A stretch of 64,000 bases of DNA from Clarireedia homoeocarpa (lineage: Eukaryota > Ascomycota > Leotiomycetes > Helotiales > Rutstroemiaceae). Position numbers and translations under genes: made by a program. Position 1 is the first letter of the stretch; each line of letters starts with the position of its first letter. Location: positions 62,001 through 126,000 of the forward strand of contig LNKV01000060.1 in the NCBI GenBank assembly GCA_001465935.1, written 5' to 3'. The notes under the pieces are model-generated. The model saw only the letters and a list, made by a program, of their open reading frames with translations. It made no database searches and had not been told where the DNA came from. Positions 48,672 to 60,684 of the stretch are shown in pieces.

Positions 48672-51448
48672 GAAGTCTCGAGAGAAACGAGAGAAAACAG
48701 AGCTGCAACCAAATCCGTAGAGCCAGCTAACTGAATACCTAAGGCTTGACGAGAAGAATTCTAGATCCAAAGGCTGCGAAGAGTACCAATGCAAGAGGAA
48801 ATGAAGGAATCATTTGCGCCTCAAATGTTTGGAATGCTCAAACTACTGAGTGCGCGTGCAATGCCAGCATCAATATATATACACTGTATGGAAGTACCTG
48901 GCGCGCCTAACGCCGTTCCTCCTACGTCGTACTGTAGATATGGATGGTAGAGTACGGGAATACCTGGGCGTGCCCGTTTTATTGATTATCCCGTGATGGA
49001 CACGCTGTTAACGTGAGCATCAAATGCCAAATAACATCAGCAGAACTTGCAGGAGAAGGGCTGGCCGGGTATGACATCTACATACTTTATCTATACAGGC
49101 GAACGGCGCAGGCACATACTTAAGTTAAGCATTGATACCCTCCTAGAAAAAAGCTTCACACACACTTGATTCGTATGCTCATTGCTCCGCCTGGGCCCCT
49201 ATCACACTGCCGGCGTCCAACGACGATATATTGAAATGCTTAACTTACTAAAAGACCCTTCACAATCCTTACTCTCACTCGCCCTCTCACGCCACCGTCC
49301 AGACTCGCGACAGATCTCCCGGCAAGCTGAGGACATGAAAGATGTTTGAAATTTGGTGTGATTATTCGAATGGGTTATTGTTGCTCTGCTGGTCAATAAG
49401 GTCGAAGACGCCAACGAAACCATATGCAAACAAGTCACATTCCATAACCGGCTACCTTCCCGATATCCCCTGGAAATTGCCCCGGAAATTGGACGCTGCA
49501 GATACAGATGCAGATATCAGATACCTATGAGCTGTTGCCTCTTCTGTATTGATACCTTGTTTTCTGCTACCACACCTCTGGGGTAGATGCGTTCTCATGA
49601 TGAGCAAGGGCCAATCTGTACGTCTGCTTTGCCACCCTGCTATAACTGCCGTAACGTTGTGTCACTGGGATGAAGAGCACCTACTTTTCTCGACTCTCGA
49701 CTAGTTTTCACATTGATAAAGATGTCGCTTTTCAATGAAAACATATGGTCTGATCATCTGAAAACGATATTCCCGCATAGAGCTTGCGATAAGACGATGT
49801 TATATTGTTGCATGGGTGTGGTTCAGTAGTTTAAAATCTGCATGCATTCCAAAATCTTCTGCTGGTGAGAACATCTTGGCAGCTCTTGGCACTCGTCTCG
49901 TCTTCCACAAGTCGAACACTCGCAATACATAACACTCGCAATACATCACCCTGGACTTTGGAATTGGAGGAAGAGTCTTGGTCGTGCGACATTTTCGGCC
50001 AATGAATATCTCTTTGAGAAGTCTCAAGGTAGGAAGCACAATTCTATCACAAGGACGCCTGCACACGTTATCCCATCCATACGCCAGGAAGAACTCGTGA
50101 TGCTAAGGTGAAGGGAGTTTGCCCGCAAAGATCACATTTTGTGAGGATATGACCTTGCTGAATTAGTGAGAGTATCCGGAACGTACAAGAAAGTATGAAA
50201 CGAAGTTTGCGGGCTGAATTTAACCTGCGCACATTTCCAGTACTGTGCTAGCCTGACGTTGCTGGCTCCTGGACAACTTTTGTTTCCTTGGGGCCACCCC
50301 TCTTACGTAGTAGCTGTGGAAGCCTTACGTCGCTGTCAAGCCGGCTCGGTACCGAATGGTTTCTTGTGCGACTTCGCACTCTCTGGTCATGGAACTTCGC
50401 TCAACTAAAGCAAGCTGGACGATTCCAGAAGTATTCGGGAAGCAATATATAAATGTATCCGCGATTAGTCCTGATGGGTAAGTAACCAATGCGCTCTACC
50501 ATAGAAGCAAAAGACCCGGTAGCATGGAGTCAGCCAGCAGAGATCGTCGGGGCTCGCTTAGGCGCTCTCTTATCAAATTTGCTTCTCCCGACTCACGAAA
50601 CCCGATGATTGCATCTCCGACTGATGTAAGAATAGGAACCGACGGTGAATGTTGAGGTCGGGGATCCGAATTGATGATGGCAGACGCCACAGTTTAGTTA
50701 TCTGAAAAATTCCTCCCATTCAACTAGTAAGTATGATGCTTCGGATTAACCTAACGCAGCTTCGCAGATCCCTGACGCCACAAAACCTCCATGTTGGAGA
50801 ATATCGTCGTCAACATGGAGACTACTGTGTAGATCTTATGCAAAAGTGTTATCTGATCAGAAAGATAACCAAGATCTCTGGCTTGAGAATCATTGGCCCA
50901 GGTGAGCAAAATACGGAGTCTTCTTGAGGCTTGTGAGTGTCCAAAAGTCTGGCGGGAGCTCTGCCATTCATTCCGGGGTGGTTGTTGAGGTTGTGGGAAG
51001 ATACTTCGTAGTGGTGTGCTGGCTGTGAACAAACACACTTTCACAGGAATACCAATAAAGGATATAGTTGACAATGTTAAAACCTCGTAGCACGAAGCAC
51101 AGGACCCAGATGGTGATTGGGGTTTGTTCATTGAGGTTTAAGACAGATAGGATGGCATGCCACCATCGGCTGCCAGGTGGTGTTGTAGATTGTAGATTAT
51201 AGATTGTATTGAGCAGCTTGGGTTGTGTTTGCTGTGGAAGAACTCTAGCTGTTCCTGCATGTGTGCGCTACCTTCGCCCTGCCTCTTGGACGTCACCTAT
51301 TTCCCTAGCTCTCTATCTTCGGCTCTTCCTTACCTTCCGTCGACCGCCATTTTGCATATAACTAGCTGGCAAAAAGCAGGACCTTCTCCACCGCCTTGTT
51401 AAAGTTATCGAATGACTTCGGCACATAGAACCATGGTTGCGATTGCTT

Positions 51449-51475
51449 GACTGGCTCGACTGGCTCGACTGGCTC
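51449..51475. repeat. Three tandem copies of GACTGGCTC
   Basis: Direct reading shows three perfect 9-nt units, in the long intergenic stretch before HMG-CoA synthase. No function inferred. Confidence 0.9.
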
Positions 51476-52304
51476 GAGAAAGCCGAAGAATGATAGGAGA
51501 ACGAAGCGTGAAGAATAAGAGAAATCCAGGGGTTTGCATTAGTGGAGGGGACAATCTCTGTTTAGCACGATTCGCTGTCAACGTACCTCGCAACTCAAGG
51601 TAAGTAGAACCCGAGATATGCATATATAAAGTCGAAGAGGATCGCTGATATCGGTGCATGTTTTGGAATCCTCTGAATCTCCTTCGTGTTGTCATTTGTG
51701 TGAGCCCATCCTCTACTCCGTACAGCCTCTTGTGCTTCGTCCTATCACCCCAATCGGTATGTCTTTTCCTTGTCCTTGTTCTTTGTCACTTGTCCTCTCT
51801 CGTCCTCTGCAGTTCTGTCTCGAATTTTGTTGAGCTTGGAAGCGGCGTAGCATTTCTCCCAGGGTCTCGGGGGTCCATGAAGCGGCGGAAATGGCGTGAA
51901 TACGGCTAAGATTTGTTCCCATCTAAACTGTATCTGGCTGTTCACCGATTATCGGGCTGTGCTGGCCTTGCTCTAGCGGGCAATCTTTGTTGATACTGAT
52001 ACTGCCGACACTGATAAACGGCTACTACAACAACAACCAACGGACCCCCCGTCAAAAAAATAATTTCTTTATTTGCCCAATTCTCTCCCCTTTTTACAAT
52101 CTTCCTACATTCTCTTGTGGAAGTGCATCCTGCAGATTTTCGGTATTATACGAACAATACTAACAAGATCTTTGTTTGCAGCCAAGATTGTTGTCGTAAC
52201 TTAACAGTTCTGATTGTACATAACCCCAATCTCCAAAGCTTCTTCCTAGGAACTTTATCTTTTATCAAAAGTCGAAAATCCTCACCTCACCGGCCCCCGC
52301 TATC

Positions 52305-53877
52305 ATGTCTTCTCGTCCTCAAAATATTGGCATCAAGGCCATTGAAATCTACTTCCCAAGTCAGGTACGATCCCGAGATTCTACTCTCTCCTATCACTTC
52401 CCGCCACCATTCTACTTGTTGCCTCAGTCTGCTAACTTCAATCTCTGCCAGTGCGTTGACCAAGCAGAGCTTGAAAAGTTCGATGGCGTTGGCCAAGGCA
52501 AATACACAATCGGCCTTGGGCAGACCAAGATGAGCTTCTGTGATGACACCGAGGGTGGGACTTACTTCTAAGCTAGGCAGGACGTTCACTTACTGGTGGC
52601 AGATATCTATTCTTTCGCCTTGACAGTCACCTCCCGCTTATTGAGCAAATACAACATCGACACAAACTCAATTGGACGTCTCGAAGTTGGCACAGAAACA
52701 ATCCTCGACAAGTCGAAGTCTGTAAAGTCTGTTCTTATGCAACTTTTCGGAGAGAACTCAAATATCGAAGGTGTTGACACTGTTAACGCTTGCTACGGTG
52801 GAACCAATGCTCTGTTCAACAGTGTCGCCTGGGTTGAGTCGTCTGCCTGGGACGGAAGAGATGCCATTGTAGTGGCTGGAGACATTGCCTTGTATGCCAA
52901 GGGTTCTGCACGTCCAACTGGTGGTGCAGGTGCCGTTGCCATGCTGATTGGCCCTGATGCGCCAGTCGTTTTGGAGCCTGGTCTTCGTGGTACCTACATG
53001 CAACACGTGTACGATTTCTACAAGCCAGATCTCACCAGCGAGTACCCAATCGTTGATGGTCATTTCTCCATCAAGTGTTATACTGAGGCAGTTGATGCTT
53101 GCTACAAGGCATACAACAAGCGAGAGGGCACTCTCAAGGCACTTGCTAATGGACATGCTAACGGCAATGGAGCAGAAGAAGCATCATCAAAGACCCCCCT
53201 GGATCGATTCGACTACATGGCCTTCCACGCCCCTACTTGCAAACTTGTCGCAAAATCCTATGCACGTATGTTGTACAATGACTATCTCGCCAACCCCAAC
53301 TCCCCGGCCTTCGCCGAAGTTCCAGCTGAACTCCGCGACATGGATTACACCAAATCTTTGTCTGACAAGGTTGTTGAGAAGACCTTCATGGGTTTGACCA
53401 AGAAGCGTTTCAATGAGCGTGTGCAACCCAGCATTGAAGTCCCAACTATGTGCGGAAACATGTACTCCGCAAGCGTGTACGGTGGTCTTGTCAGTTTGCT
53501 GAGCAACGTCGACAGCGCTTTTCTTCAAGGAAAGAGAATTGGTATCTTCAGTTACGGAAGTGGTTTGGCCTCAAGTCTTTTCTCAGTAAAGGTTACCGGT
53601 TCTACAGAACATATATCAAAAGCTTTGAATTTGAAAGAGCGACTTGCTGCTCGCAGAATAGTTGCCCCTGAGATTTATGATCAGGTAAGATTGCCGTTTC
53701 AAACTCGGCGTTTAGCAAAATGACTAACAGGTTCACTAGATGTGCGAACTTCGCAAGAAGGCCCATCTTCAAAAATCATACACCCCAACAGGAAGCTCTG
53801 AGACAATCGCTAAAGGCACATACTACCTCACAAGCGTTGACGATATGTTCCGTCGCAAATACGAGATCAAAGCATGA
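52305..53877 (+). CDS. ERG13: Hydroxymethylglutaryl-CoA synthase
   Basis: It condenses acetyl-CoA with acetoacetyl-CoA to HMG-CoA, the committed precursor step of the mevalonate and ergosterol pathway, in the cytosol. Four exons (52305-52364, 52452-52554, 52603-53684, 53740-53877) give 460 aa, the normal length. Catalytic residues are visible: Glu86 in EVGTETILDKSK, Cys118 in NACYGGTN and His263 in FHAPTCKLV. The N-terminus NIGIKAIEIYFPSQ and the C-terminus YYLTSVDDMFRRKYEI match fungal enzymes. The join into exon 4 uses the second of two nearby acceptors (after CACTAG), because it gives YDQMCELRKKAH without a stop. A Gly/Asn/Ala insertion (ANGHANGNGAEEA) near residue 245 is typical of filamentous fungi. 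Confidence 0.97.
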
Positions 53878-54413
53878 TTTTCTCACTTATCACAATGCGA
53901 ATTACATACTACTTACATAGACAGTACGGGTTGGGTGCTTGCCTTTCTTCATTGCATATCTGCGATTAAACTTTTATTTTTATAGAGAGCGCGTTTATCT
54001 GCTTTGCATTTACTAGTACTCTTTGAAGCGGGGTGGGCAGGAAGGTTGAAATGATCGGATAAATGAAATGTATGCATGGACGACTTCTACCTTATAGGAG
54101 GATTAATGAGATCTTGACGCGGGAATTAGGAGTGTGATGGTCAGAATCTGATGGTTACTAAGATCATCGCTTTAGTCTGCGAGTTTATCATCTACTGATG
54201 GTGGAGGATGTGATAGATGAGAGAACATGGAAATCTTGAGTTTCTTGGTTACAAGAACAGTTTACCCACCACCTACGTGATTCTGGAATCCAAGATTATG
54301 CGTGTCCGAATTATGATTAGATGATTATAATTTCAGTTCCTTCCATGTGATTCTTCTAATCTATTGATATTTTACACTATCTGTATTCGGACCAGCTTCT
54401 TCGAATCACTACT
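53878..54413. other. Convergent intergenic region
   Basis: The 3' ends of ERG13 and the esterase gene meet here. AT-rich, nothing recognised. Confidence 0.55.
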
Positions 54414-55853
54414 TCACAGCTTCGCCATCTCGTTGCCAGCCTTCCCTCCCAAAGCCCTGGCCTTCTTTTTCATCCTCCCTATCACTACCTCATCGCTCTC
54501 CTTCCACAATCCCCTCACGTCTACCGCTTCCTCGTTTAACGTCTTCGCACTAATCCTGAACCCACTCGTCTCCATCCCCTCTCTCTCCAACACCACTTCC
54601 CTGCAGAAACTCCCCCACCCATTGAAACACCTCCTCGTTCCACCCAGTCCCGCCAACAGCAGTGCGAAACAATGCGGCATCGCCTCATACTCCTCGTACC
54701 GGACCACTACGCCCTGACTCGCGGCTTTGCTCGCTATGGTCTTGTCTTCGTCTGCGAGGAGCTCCTGACCTGTAATGATATGCATTGGTGGTGCGCCAGC
54801 CCAGGATTTGGCAGATAAGGGAGACACAAGGGGGTGACAGAGAAGAGTGTCTTCGACATAGATATTGCTGCGAGGGGGGTCAGTTGGCCAGATCGAACAG
54901 GGAGGAAAGGTCATTCCGTTGGGGGCGAAGGAGGGTGGAGGAATGTAGTCGTATGTACTGTTTGATTCATGGGAAGGAGAGGAGCAGGTTATATCTGCCC
55001 AGGGGGAATTGAGGGCGAGCCCAGCGGGGAGGGGTACTTCGTGTGCTTGCCCATTCCAGATTATTGTAGTATAGTTGCGTTGGAAATGCAGGAGAAGTTG
55101 CAGGAGAGCAAGGGACAGATTCCCGCCTGCGCTATCACCGGAGAATACGATGTTGGAGGCAGAGACGGGTGCGTGGAGAGAACTTGGTGGAGGGTAAAGG
55201 AGATTAAGGTAAGCGACAAGGCAGTCTAGGAGACCGGCGGGAAATGGATTTTGGGGCGCAAGCCGATATCGAAGTGAGAGAATCCGGCCGCCGCACAGCT
55301 TTGCTAGTTTCTTGCATGCGTCACGGTAGGTTGCCGGATCTAACATCCAGTGCGCTCCGCCGTGAATATACAAGATAGTAGCTGGCATTGTAACTTCTTT
55401 CATCATTTCTTCAAATTTTTGGGATTCGGGGATCTTCAACGGCGGAGATTGACAGGTAGCTCCAGCTCGATATCCAGTCCACTCCGCTTCCACGGGTACC
55501 AATTCCGGCTCCATAAACCCTCCCCGCGATTCCTCATGCCCCTTCATTTCTTCAATTGCCTGGAAGAGCTTTTGCCTAACGTCATCCTCTCCCGGTACGG
55601 GTAGTGTGACTTTGCTAACCCACATCTTACCTTTGATGCCGGGGTCCTGGAGGGTAACCCTCTGCGTCCTGGATATTAGTTGGGGCTCACCACAGGTAAA
55701 CGAGCGTAAAACATTAACAGTAACTTCAGTCCGGAGGTCCCAGTGATGAGAATGTTCTGACATTCCCAGGGTATGCAGCAACGCAGTTTTACCCACTAAT
55801 GGCATTTTTGGAATCATGGCTTTTACCAGCGCAATAGGTGAACTTGTATCCAT
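54414..55853 (-). CDS. HSL-type alpha/beta hydrolase (esterase/lipase)
   Basis: One exon, 479 aa. It carries the hallmarks of the hormone-sensitive-lipase group (alpha/beta hydrolase fold-3): the oxyanion motif HGGAHW at residues 164-169 and the nucleophile motif GDSAGG at 239-244 with Ser241. The C-terminal segment ELLADEDKTIASKAA plausibly carries the acid residue, and MPHCF the catalytic His. There is no clear signal peptide, so it is probably intracellular. Its natural substrate cannot be told; steryl or acyl ester hydrolysis is a guess from the group. The first 130 residues are an extra region before the fold, rich in Thr/Val with RTQRVTLQDPGIKGKMWVS. The gene lies tail-to-tail with ERG13, but no functional link is implied. 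Confidence 0.88.
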   Translation of the reverse strand: MDTSSPIALVKAMIPKMPLVGKTALLHTLGMSEHSHHWDLRTEVTVNVLRSFTCGEPQLISRTQRVTLQDPGIKGKMWVSKVTLPVPGEDDVRQKLFQAIEEMKGHEESRGGFMEPELVPVEAEWTGYRAGATCQSPPLKIPESQKFEEMMKEVTMPATILYIHGGAHWMLDPATYRDACKKLAKLCGGRILSLRYRLAPQNPFPAGLLDCLVAYLNLLYPPPSSLHAPVSASNIVFSGDSAGGNLSLALLQLLLHFQRNYTTIIWNGQAHEVPLPAGLALNSPWADITCSSPSHESNSTYDYIPPPSFAPNGMTFPPCSIWPTDPPRSNIYVEDTLLCHPLVSPLSAKSWAGAPPMHIITGQELLADEDKTIASKAASQGVVVRYEEYEAMPHCFALLLAGLGGTRRCFNGWGSFCREVVLEREGMETSGFRISAKTLNEEAVDVRGLWKESDEVVIGRMKKKARALGGKAGNEMAKL

Positions 55854-56687
55854 GTTGACAGCGTTGAGCTCAGTGGCAAATGTAGAAATGACAAGAGTAT
55901 ATTGTACAATCTAAAAAAATGGTGAAAAAGAGAACAGTATGTTAAAACTGGAAAGAGTAGATATAAAAGTACTAATCCGCAGACACGCATGCGAGTTATA
56001 CTACGAAGTAGCTAGATGAAAAATATCAGATGAGATGAGATGAGATAAGATAGAAACAATGCAACAGCACCCTCTCTGCCTCTGTGCTTTGGGATTGCGT
56101 TCACTAGATGTATTCGCAGATATGAGGTCATGACCTGGTCTGAGACTGCTCTTGTAACGAACAATGATAACTCTTTGGGGGAAGACTTGTGAGCAACCGT
56201 GGGAACCGTCGGAGCGGAGTATAGAGAGCCGAAGGATTGTGCTAAGCGAATGATCGTCTAGTCCAAGACCGAATGACCCATGGGTGCCGATCATGAATGG
56301 ACCTAGGTAAAATTTTGTATTTGCCTAGGAGCCAAGGTAGTTAGAGAATCTATCTACTAAGGAAGAAGGGAAGAATGTCATGTATTAGTACTCTAGCTGC
56401 CAGTTCTGGCTGGGTAAGTTGTGAGAGTTAGAAGAACGCTGGATCGTTGTCGCTATTTGAATTGCGGTGAGTATAATCTCAACACGAGAAAGTCAATACC
56501 TAATGTCACCAATATATATGGCCTTTAGTTCAATATCGGGCATATAAGTGGGTAATTTGTGTGTCTGAGGTTTTCTTTCATTAAATTCTGTTACTATCCA
56601 AATATCCCTAATCTCTTGTTCATGAACACCTTGACGCGCCATCCCATGCATTATCTTAACTCTCAATATGTTCGTACATTTGTCTAC
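55854..56687. other. Intergenic, esterase upstream and PEX14 downstream
   Basis: About 830 nt between two minus-strand genes. There is a short GATGA repeat patch near 56030-56050 and no gene. Confidence 0.5.
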
Positions 56688-57912
56688 CTATGATGACCCG
56701 CTTGCGGCTGCTTCTGGCATTTCGCTGGTCACAGCGGTGTTATCAACCGTAGGTGTATTTTTGTTTGCAGCGGCCATCTGCCAAGCTGGAATTTTGGCCC
56801 CTCCTGCAGGCGCACCAGTGTTGAAAGGGGTAGAGGTTCGAGCTTGAATAGAGCCTACGACTTCGGTTCCCGAGCTGGTACTGACTGACGCAGGCCGGGG
56901 TAGGGTGGCTTCACTTGGTGAATCCCCGATTGGAGTCGCAATGCTCGGCGTGGGTGTGGATGACTGGCCGGTAGCTGGAAGTCTGCTATAGGGACTAATG
57001 GTCGATGTTGGGTTCATTCGTTGTCCCATCAAAGTTTTCAAGCTCTTCAACTCGGTATTGAGTTCCTTCAATCTGTTATCGGTGGCCTCCTTTTGACTAT
57101 CCATGGCTCTTGGAATCAAGTCCTTGAGCCCCCTGACCTCATCACCTATACGGCGAGATTCTTCCTCACGCCGTCGGCTTGCAGATTTCAGTTCACTAAT
57201 CACAGTTTCCACCTCAGTTAATGCGGCATCCAATCGCTCCGTCCTTTCTTGCTCGGAAGTCTTGAGAGTTTCCGTATCTTTCGCCAATTGGTCCAAGAGG
57301 GAGAATGCCTTCTCAAAAGATTCATCAATTGCTTGTTTATCCTGCTCCAATTGAGGCGGTGTTGGCGGTGCAATCATTGGGTATACGTATCGCTAACAAT
57401 GTCAGTCAAACCCATCTCTAAGCTTGATCAAGGTCCCTACCTTAGCCAAGAAATATGCACCATATCCTACGCCGCCCATCACAGTTGCCATGATGAACCA
57501 ATCTCTCCAATCCCGTTTAGGCAACTCTGGTGGTGGAGGCTGCTGCCATGGGTATTGTTGATGACCTCCATAGCCCGGTGGATAATGTCTCACGACTTGT
57601 TGTTGCGGCGCATAGTTTGAATACGATTGAGTTGCTGGGGAGTGCTCGCCGCTCGCTCGTCCTAATGCCGCATCTACCTCTTCCTGTGTAAGATTCTTCG
57701 ATTGTAGGAACGCAATCCGATTCTCCAAAGGGGATGCCGATACGCTTGGGTCCTGAAGAACTATAGCACGGATTAGATAAAGTACTGGAAGTCATTTATA
57801 CCCAGGTGCTCTCACATGTAACCTAAAGGGGGATTATAATTAGTCTTTCACTTCTATAAAACATGCCAGTGATACTTACAGCAGATGCTACCAAATCCTC
57901 CCGTATCGTCAT
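56688..57912 (-). CDS. PEX14: Peroxin-14, docking component of the peroxisomal importomer
   Basis: This peroxisomal membrane protein docks the cargo receptors Pex5 and Pex7 and forms part of the import pore with Pex13. Four exons (57912-57880, 57822-57816, 57760-57441, 57392-56688) give 354 aa. The receptor-binding N-terminal domain is REDLVASAVTFLQDPSV...PLENRIAFLQSKNLTQEEVD (split across three exons), with the two conserved Phe positions. A hydrophobic helix (DWFIMATVMGGVGYGAYFL) lies at about residues 98-118, then YPMIAPPTPPQLEQDK, a coiled coil (about 140-235) and a Ser/Thr/Pro-rich tail. Exon 2 is a 7-nt microexon (GTTACAT) with perfect flanking splice sites; skipping it would break the frame. 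The gene is divergent from NDC80. Confidence 0.95.
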
Positions 57913-58303
57913 GATGAACTTGAGTGAGAAAAGTGAATCCTTCTCTCACCGTAAGACGTGTATATATCAGTTAGAGTTGGGGAACTTTGACATACCCATA
58001 AGCTAAATGAGAATGGCCGGAGCCGAGGCTGCTGAGTTATATGCCACGTGATTGCTGTAGTCCTATCTAGCTCTGACGCTAATCCAGATCCGATTGTTTA
58101 CTTTCTCCCGCAGTTTGCCCTATGATACGGGATTACCTACTTGAAATTTTGTTGTCGCAAATACTACTGTTTGCGTAGACACAATTTCCCAGAGTTGGGT
58201 TGCGTGTTTCCAATTCACCCTTACAACAAAGTATTTTTCATATACTGAAGTCCTATCGCATTCGTTATTATAAAGCTCATTCTGGGCGAAAATCAGACTG
58301 GAA
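57913..58303. promoter_or_regulatory. Divergent upstream region PEX14 / NDC80
   Basis: 391 nt between two head-to-head genes, so a shared bidirectional promoter is likely. I recognised no defined site. Confidence 0.5.
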
Positions 58304-60684
58304 ATGTCGCAACAAGACACAGGTCTTTTCTCAGTGCGACGCCCACGAGAGGTAAGGATCCTCTCCATGCGACAAGCATGCGTATACCAATACTCATTTA
58401 TCATAGACACTTGGGGGAATCAGTTACAACTCAAGCCTACCACAACCATCATCCGCAATGAAGCGATCGAATTCGATTTCCGGCATTAACAATATTCCTT
58501 TTACTGCTAGCCATGGCCGTACCGGATCAAGACAATCCCTTGCCCCGCCACGGCCAAGTCAACCATTATTTTCGCGCTCGTCGTCGGGAACAAATTTAGC
58601 AGAAATTGGAATGACATCGGTGAAGAGGACATCATTTCAGAATAGTAGTGGGCGGAAGAGCTATGCCCCTCCCCAAATGGGTCGAGCATCGGCTGAAAGT
58701 ACAGAACGTCGAAGCAGCGTCTACAGATCGAGAACCTCGACAAACGGTCCCATGGGACATCAAAGCTTTTTTCAGCAGGCACCGCAACCAGCGGGAGTAC
58801 CAAAAGACCCCCGTCCTTTGAAGGATCGTGCTTATCAGGGCAAAATTGGTCAAGAGCTCTTAGAATACATGGCAAACAACAATTACGAGATAGAGATGGC
58901 TCATAATGTATCTCTCAATACAATGAAGTCGCCAACGCAGAAAGACTTTATATTTATGTTTCAATGGCTCTACCACAGAATCGACCCAAGTTATCGATTC
59001 CAGAAGAACATTGATCAAGAAGTCCCTCCGATCTTGGCCCAGTTACGCTACCCGTATCAAAAAAGTATTACGAAGTCATCACTTTCGGCTGTTGGCGGTG
59101 CAAACTCATGGCCACTTTTTCTTGGTCTTTTGCATTGGATGATGCAGCTTGCTCAAATGCTGGATGGTTATGGAACAAACCAGTACGATGAGGCATGCGC
59201 GGAGGCCGGCGTTGATGTTAGCGGAGATCGCATTATCTTTAATTTCCTAAGCAGTGCATATCGCGATTGGCTCTCTATGGATGATGATGCAGGGGATGAC
59301 GATCAGGATCAGGTTCTTGCCCCGCATGTCGAAGCCATGGCCCAGGAGTTTAATAGGTCAAACGCGAAATACCTGGATGAAATGAACATTCTAGAGGGCG
59401 AGCACGAGCGCTTACAGAAAGAGATTGAGGCCCTTGAGAAGACTGGCTCTGACATCGCGACCCTGGACAGAAACTTCAAGATAATGGAAGATGACAAAGT
59501 AAAATTTGAGGAATTTGACAATCGAATGCATCAGAAATCTGATAAATACGAATCTCGGATCCAGTTCTTGCAGGAGGAGCTCGACAAGGTCTTGCAAGAA
59601 TTAAAGGAGGCTGACGATGAGCGAACAAGTCTACAAAAAGCCGTCGACGACCAAGGAATCAGTATGCAGGATATCGATCGAATGAACTCCGAAAGGGAAC
59701 GCCTCCAGAAAGGCATCGAATCTTCACAGCAGAGGCTCGAAGAGGCCAAGAAAAAAGTTGCTGAGAAGGAAGTCGAAGCGAGTCGTAAGTTGGACGAGCT
59801 CGAGCGTGTTGTAGATAAGTACAACAGCCTGGGCTACCAAATCGGTCTTATTCCATCGACTGCAGTGAATGCCAAGGGAAAGAATTACGAACTGCAAGTG
59901 GTTGTTAACGACGGTCCTAATTTCTCTGCTTCACAGATGGGAGGCTCCCACGTTGGTGGAAGTGATAGCGATAGGCTCCTGGCCGATCCAGTAACAGGCT
60001 ATCAGCCGGCTCATATTCTAAACTTAGATCTTCGTGGTAATGTCAAGAACAGTTTCATCAGTCTTCGTAAGGAGATCTCAGAACGACGGACTCTTGCGGT
60101 TGAGGAGATGATGAAACATCACGATCTTCTCGACAGCATTAAGGAAGCCATCGAAGATAAGAGAGGTGAGGTTGAGGCCTTAGAGCATCGCGTGCGAGCT
60201 GCAGAAGAAGAGTACGAGAAGACCAAAGAGGTAAGGGCAACAACACTTCAGGATAATCTGCGTACATTAACTGATTATTGAATAGGTTACCACAACTCAG
60301 AAGTTGGCTTCTGATGCACAGATCGAGAAGATGGAGAAGGAGCTTGCCAAGATGAGAGCTGGACTCACGGAATCAGTTCAGTTGATGGAGCAGCGAGAGA
60401 TGAACACGAACATTGAGTTAGTTAATGTTTTCATATTTACACGTTTCCTCTCTGAAGTAACTCTAACATGACTCAGGTATGAGCAACTCACTCTGCGAGC
60501 CAATACACTTCGAGAGGAGCTCCATACGGAAATTGAGAAGATGCTAAATGACATCATCAAATTCAAGGTTCACATTCAAAAGAATCTCGAGGATTATGAA
60601 GGGTTCGTCGTAGATGAAGTCGAACACGAGCTGGGTGGCGATGACGAGATTCGTGAAGATACCCCCGATGTCGAAATGAGTTGA
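58304..60684 (+). CDS. NDC80: Kinetochore protein Ndc80 (Hec1)
   Basis: This is the microtubule-binding subunit of the Ndc80 complex (with Nuf2, Spc24 and Spc25) at the outer kinetochore. Four exons (58304-58351, 58407-60230, 60286-60416, 60477-60684) give 736 aa. The basic, Ser-rich N-terminal tail (to about residue 130) would be the Aurora B target region. The calponin-homology domain follows at about 135-290 (DPRPLKDRAYQGKIGQELL, FMFQWLYHRIDPSYRF, VPPILAQLRYPYQKSITKS, SWPLFLGLLHWMMQL). Long coiled coils start near residue 310, with a break near 505-545 (YELQVVVNDGPN region), and the C-terminal part binds Spc24/25. The introns split VRRPRE-TLGGISYNS and NIE-YEQLTLRANTLREEL. Confidence 0.96.

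Larger units (their letters stand above)
47797..52304. other. 4.5 kb stretch without a credible gene
   Basis: This is the longest non-coding stretch of the window, between two divergently transcribed genes (the membrane protein and HMG-CoA synthase). It holds the GGGAAA repeat (48580-48671), a 15-nt direct repeat (ACACTCGCAATACAT) near 49916-49948, a 9-nt triplicate (51449-51475) and scattered short frames. The longest frame (minus strand, 50751-51131, 126 codons) has no recognisable features. It may contain long promoters or non-coding RNA. Confidence 0.5.

Noticed and set aside
48487..48794. Open frames on both strands over the GGGAAA array
   Set aside because: Simple repeats without stop codons; translations are pure REREGKG- or PFPFPF-type repeats.
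50480..50520. Reverse-strand TGGTAGAGCGC resembling a tRNA A box
   Set aside because: No T-arm or acceptor pairing within the needed distance.
50751..51131. Minus-strand 126-codon frame in the large gap
   Set aside because: No motif, no plausible introns extending it, and composition typical of non-coding sequence.
52305..55853. Idea of a metabolite cluster around HMG-CoA synthase and hydrolases
   Set aside because: No synthase, cyclase, P450, transporter or cluster regulator nearby; neighbours are housekeeping genes.
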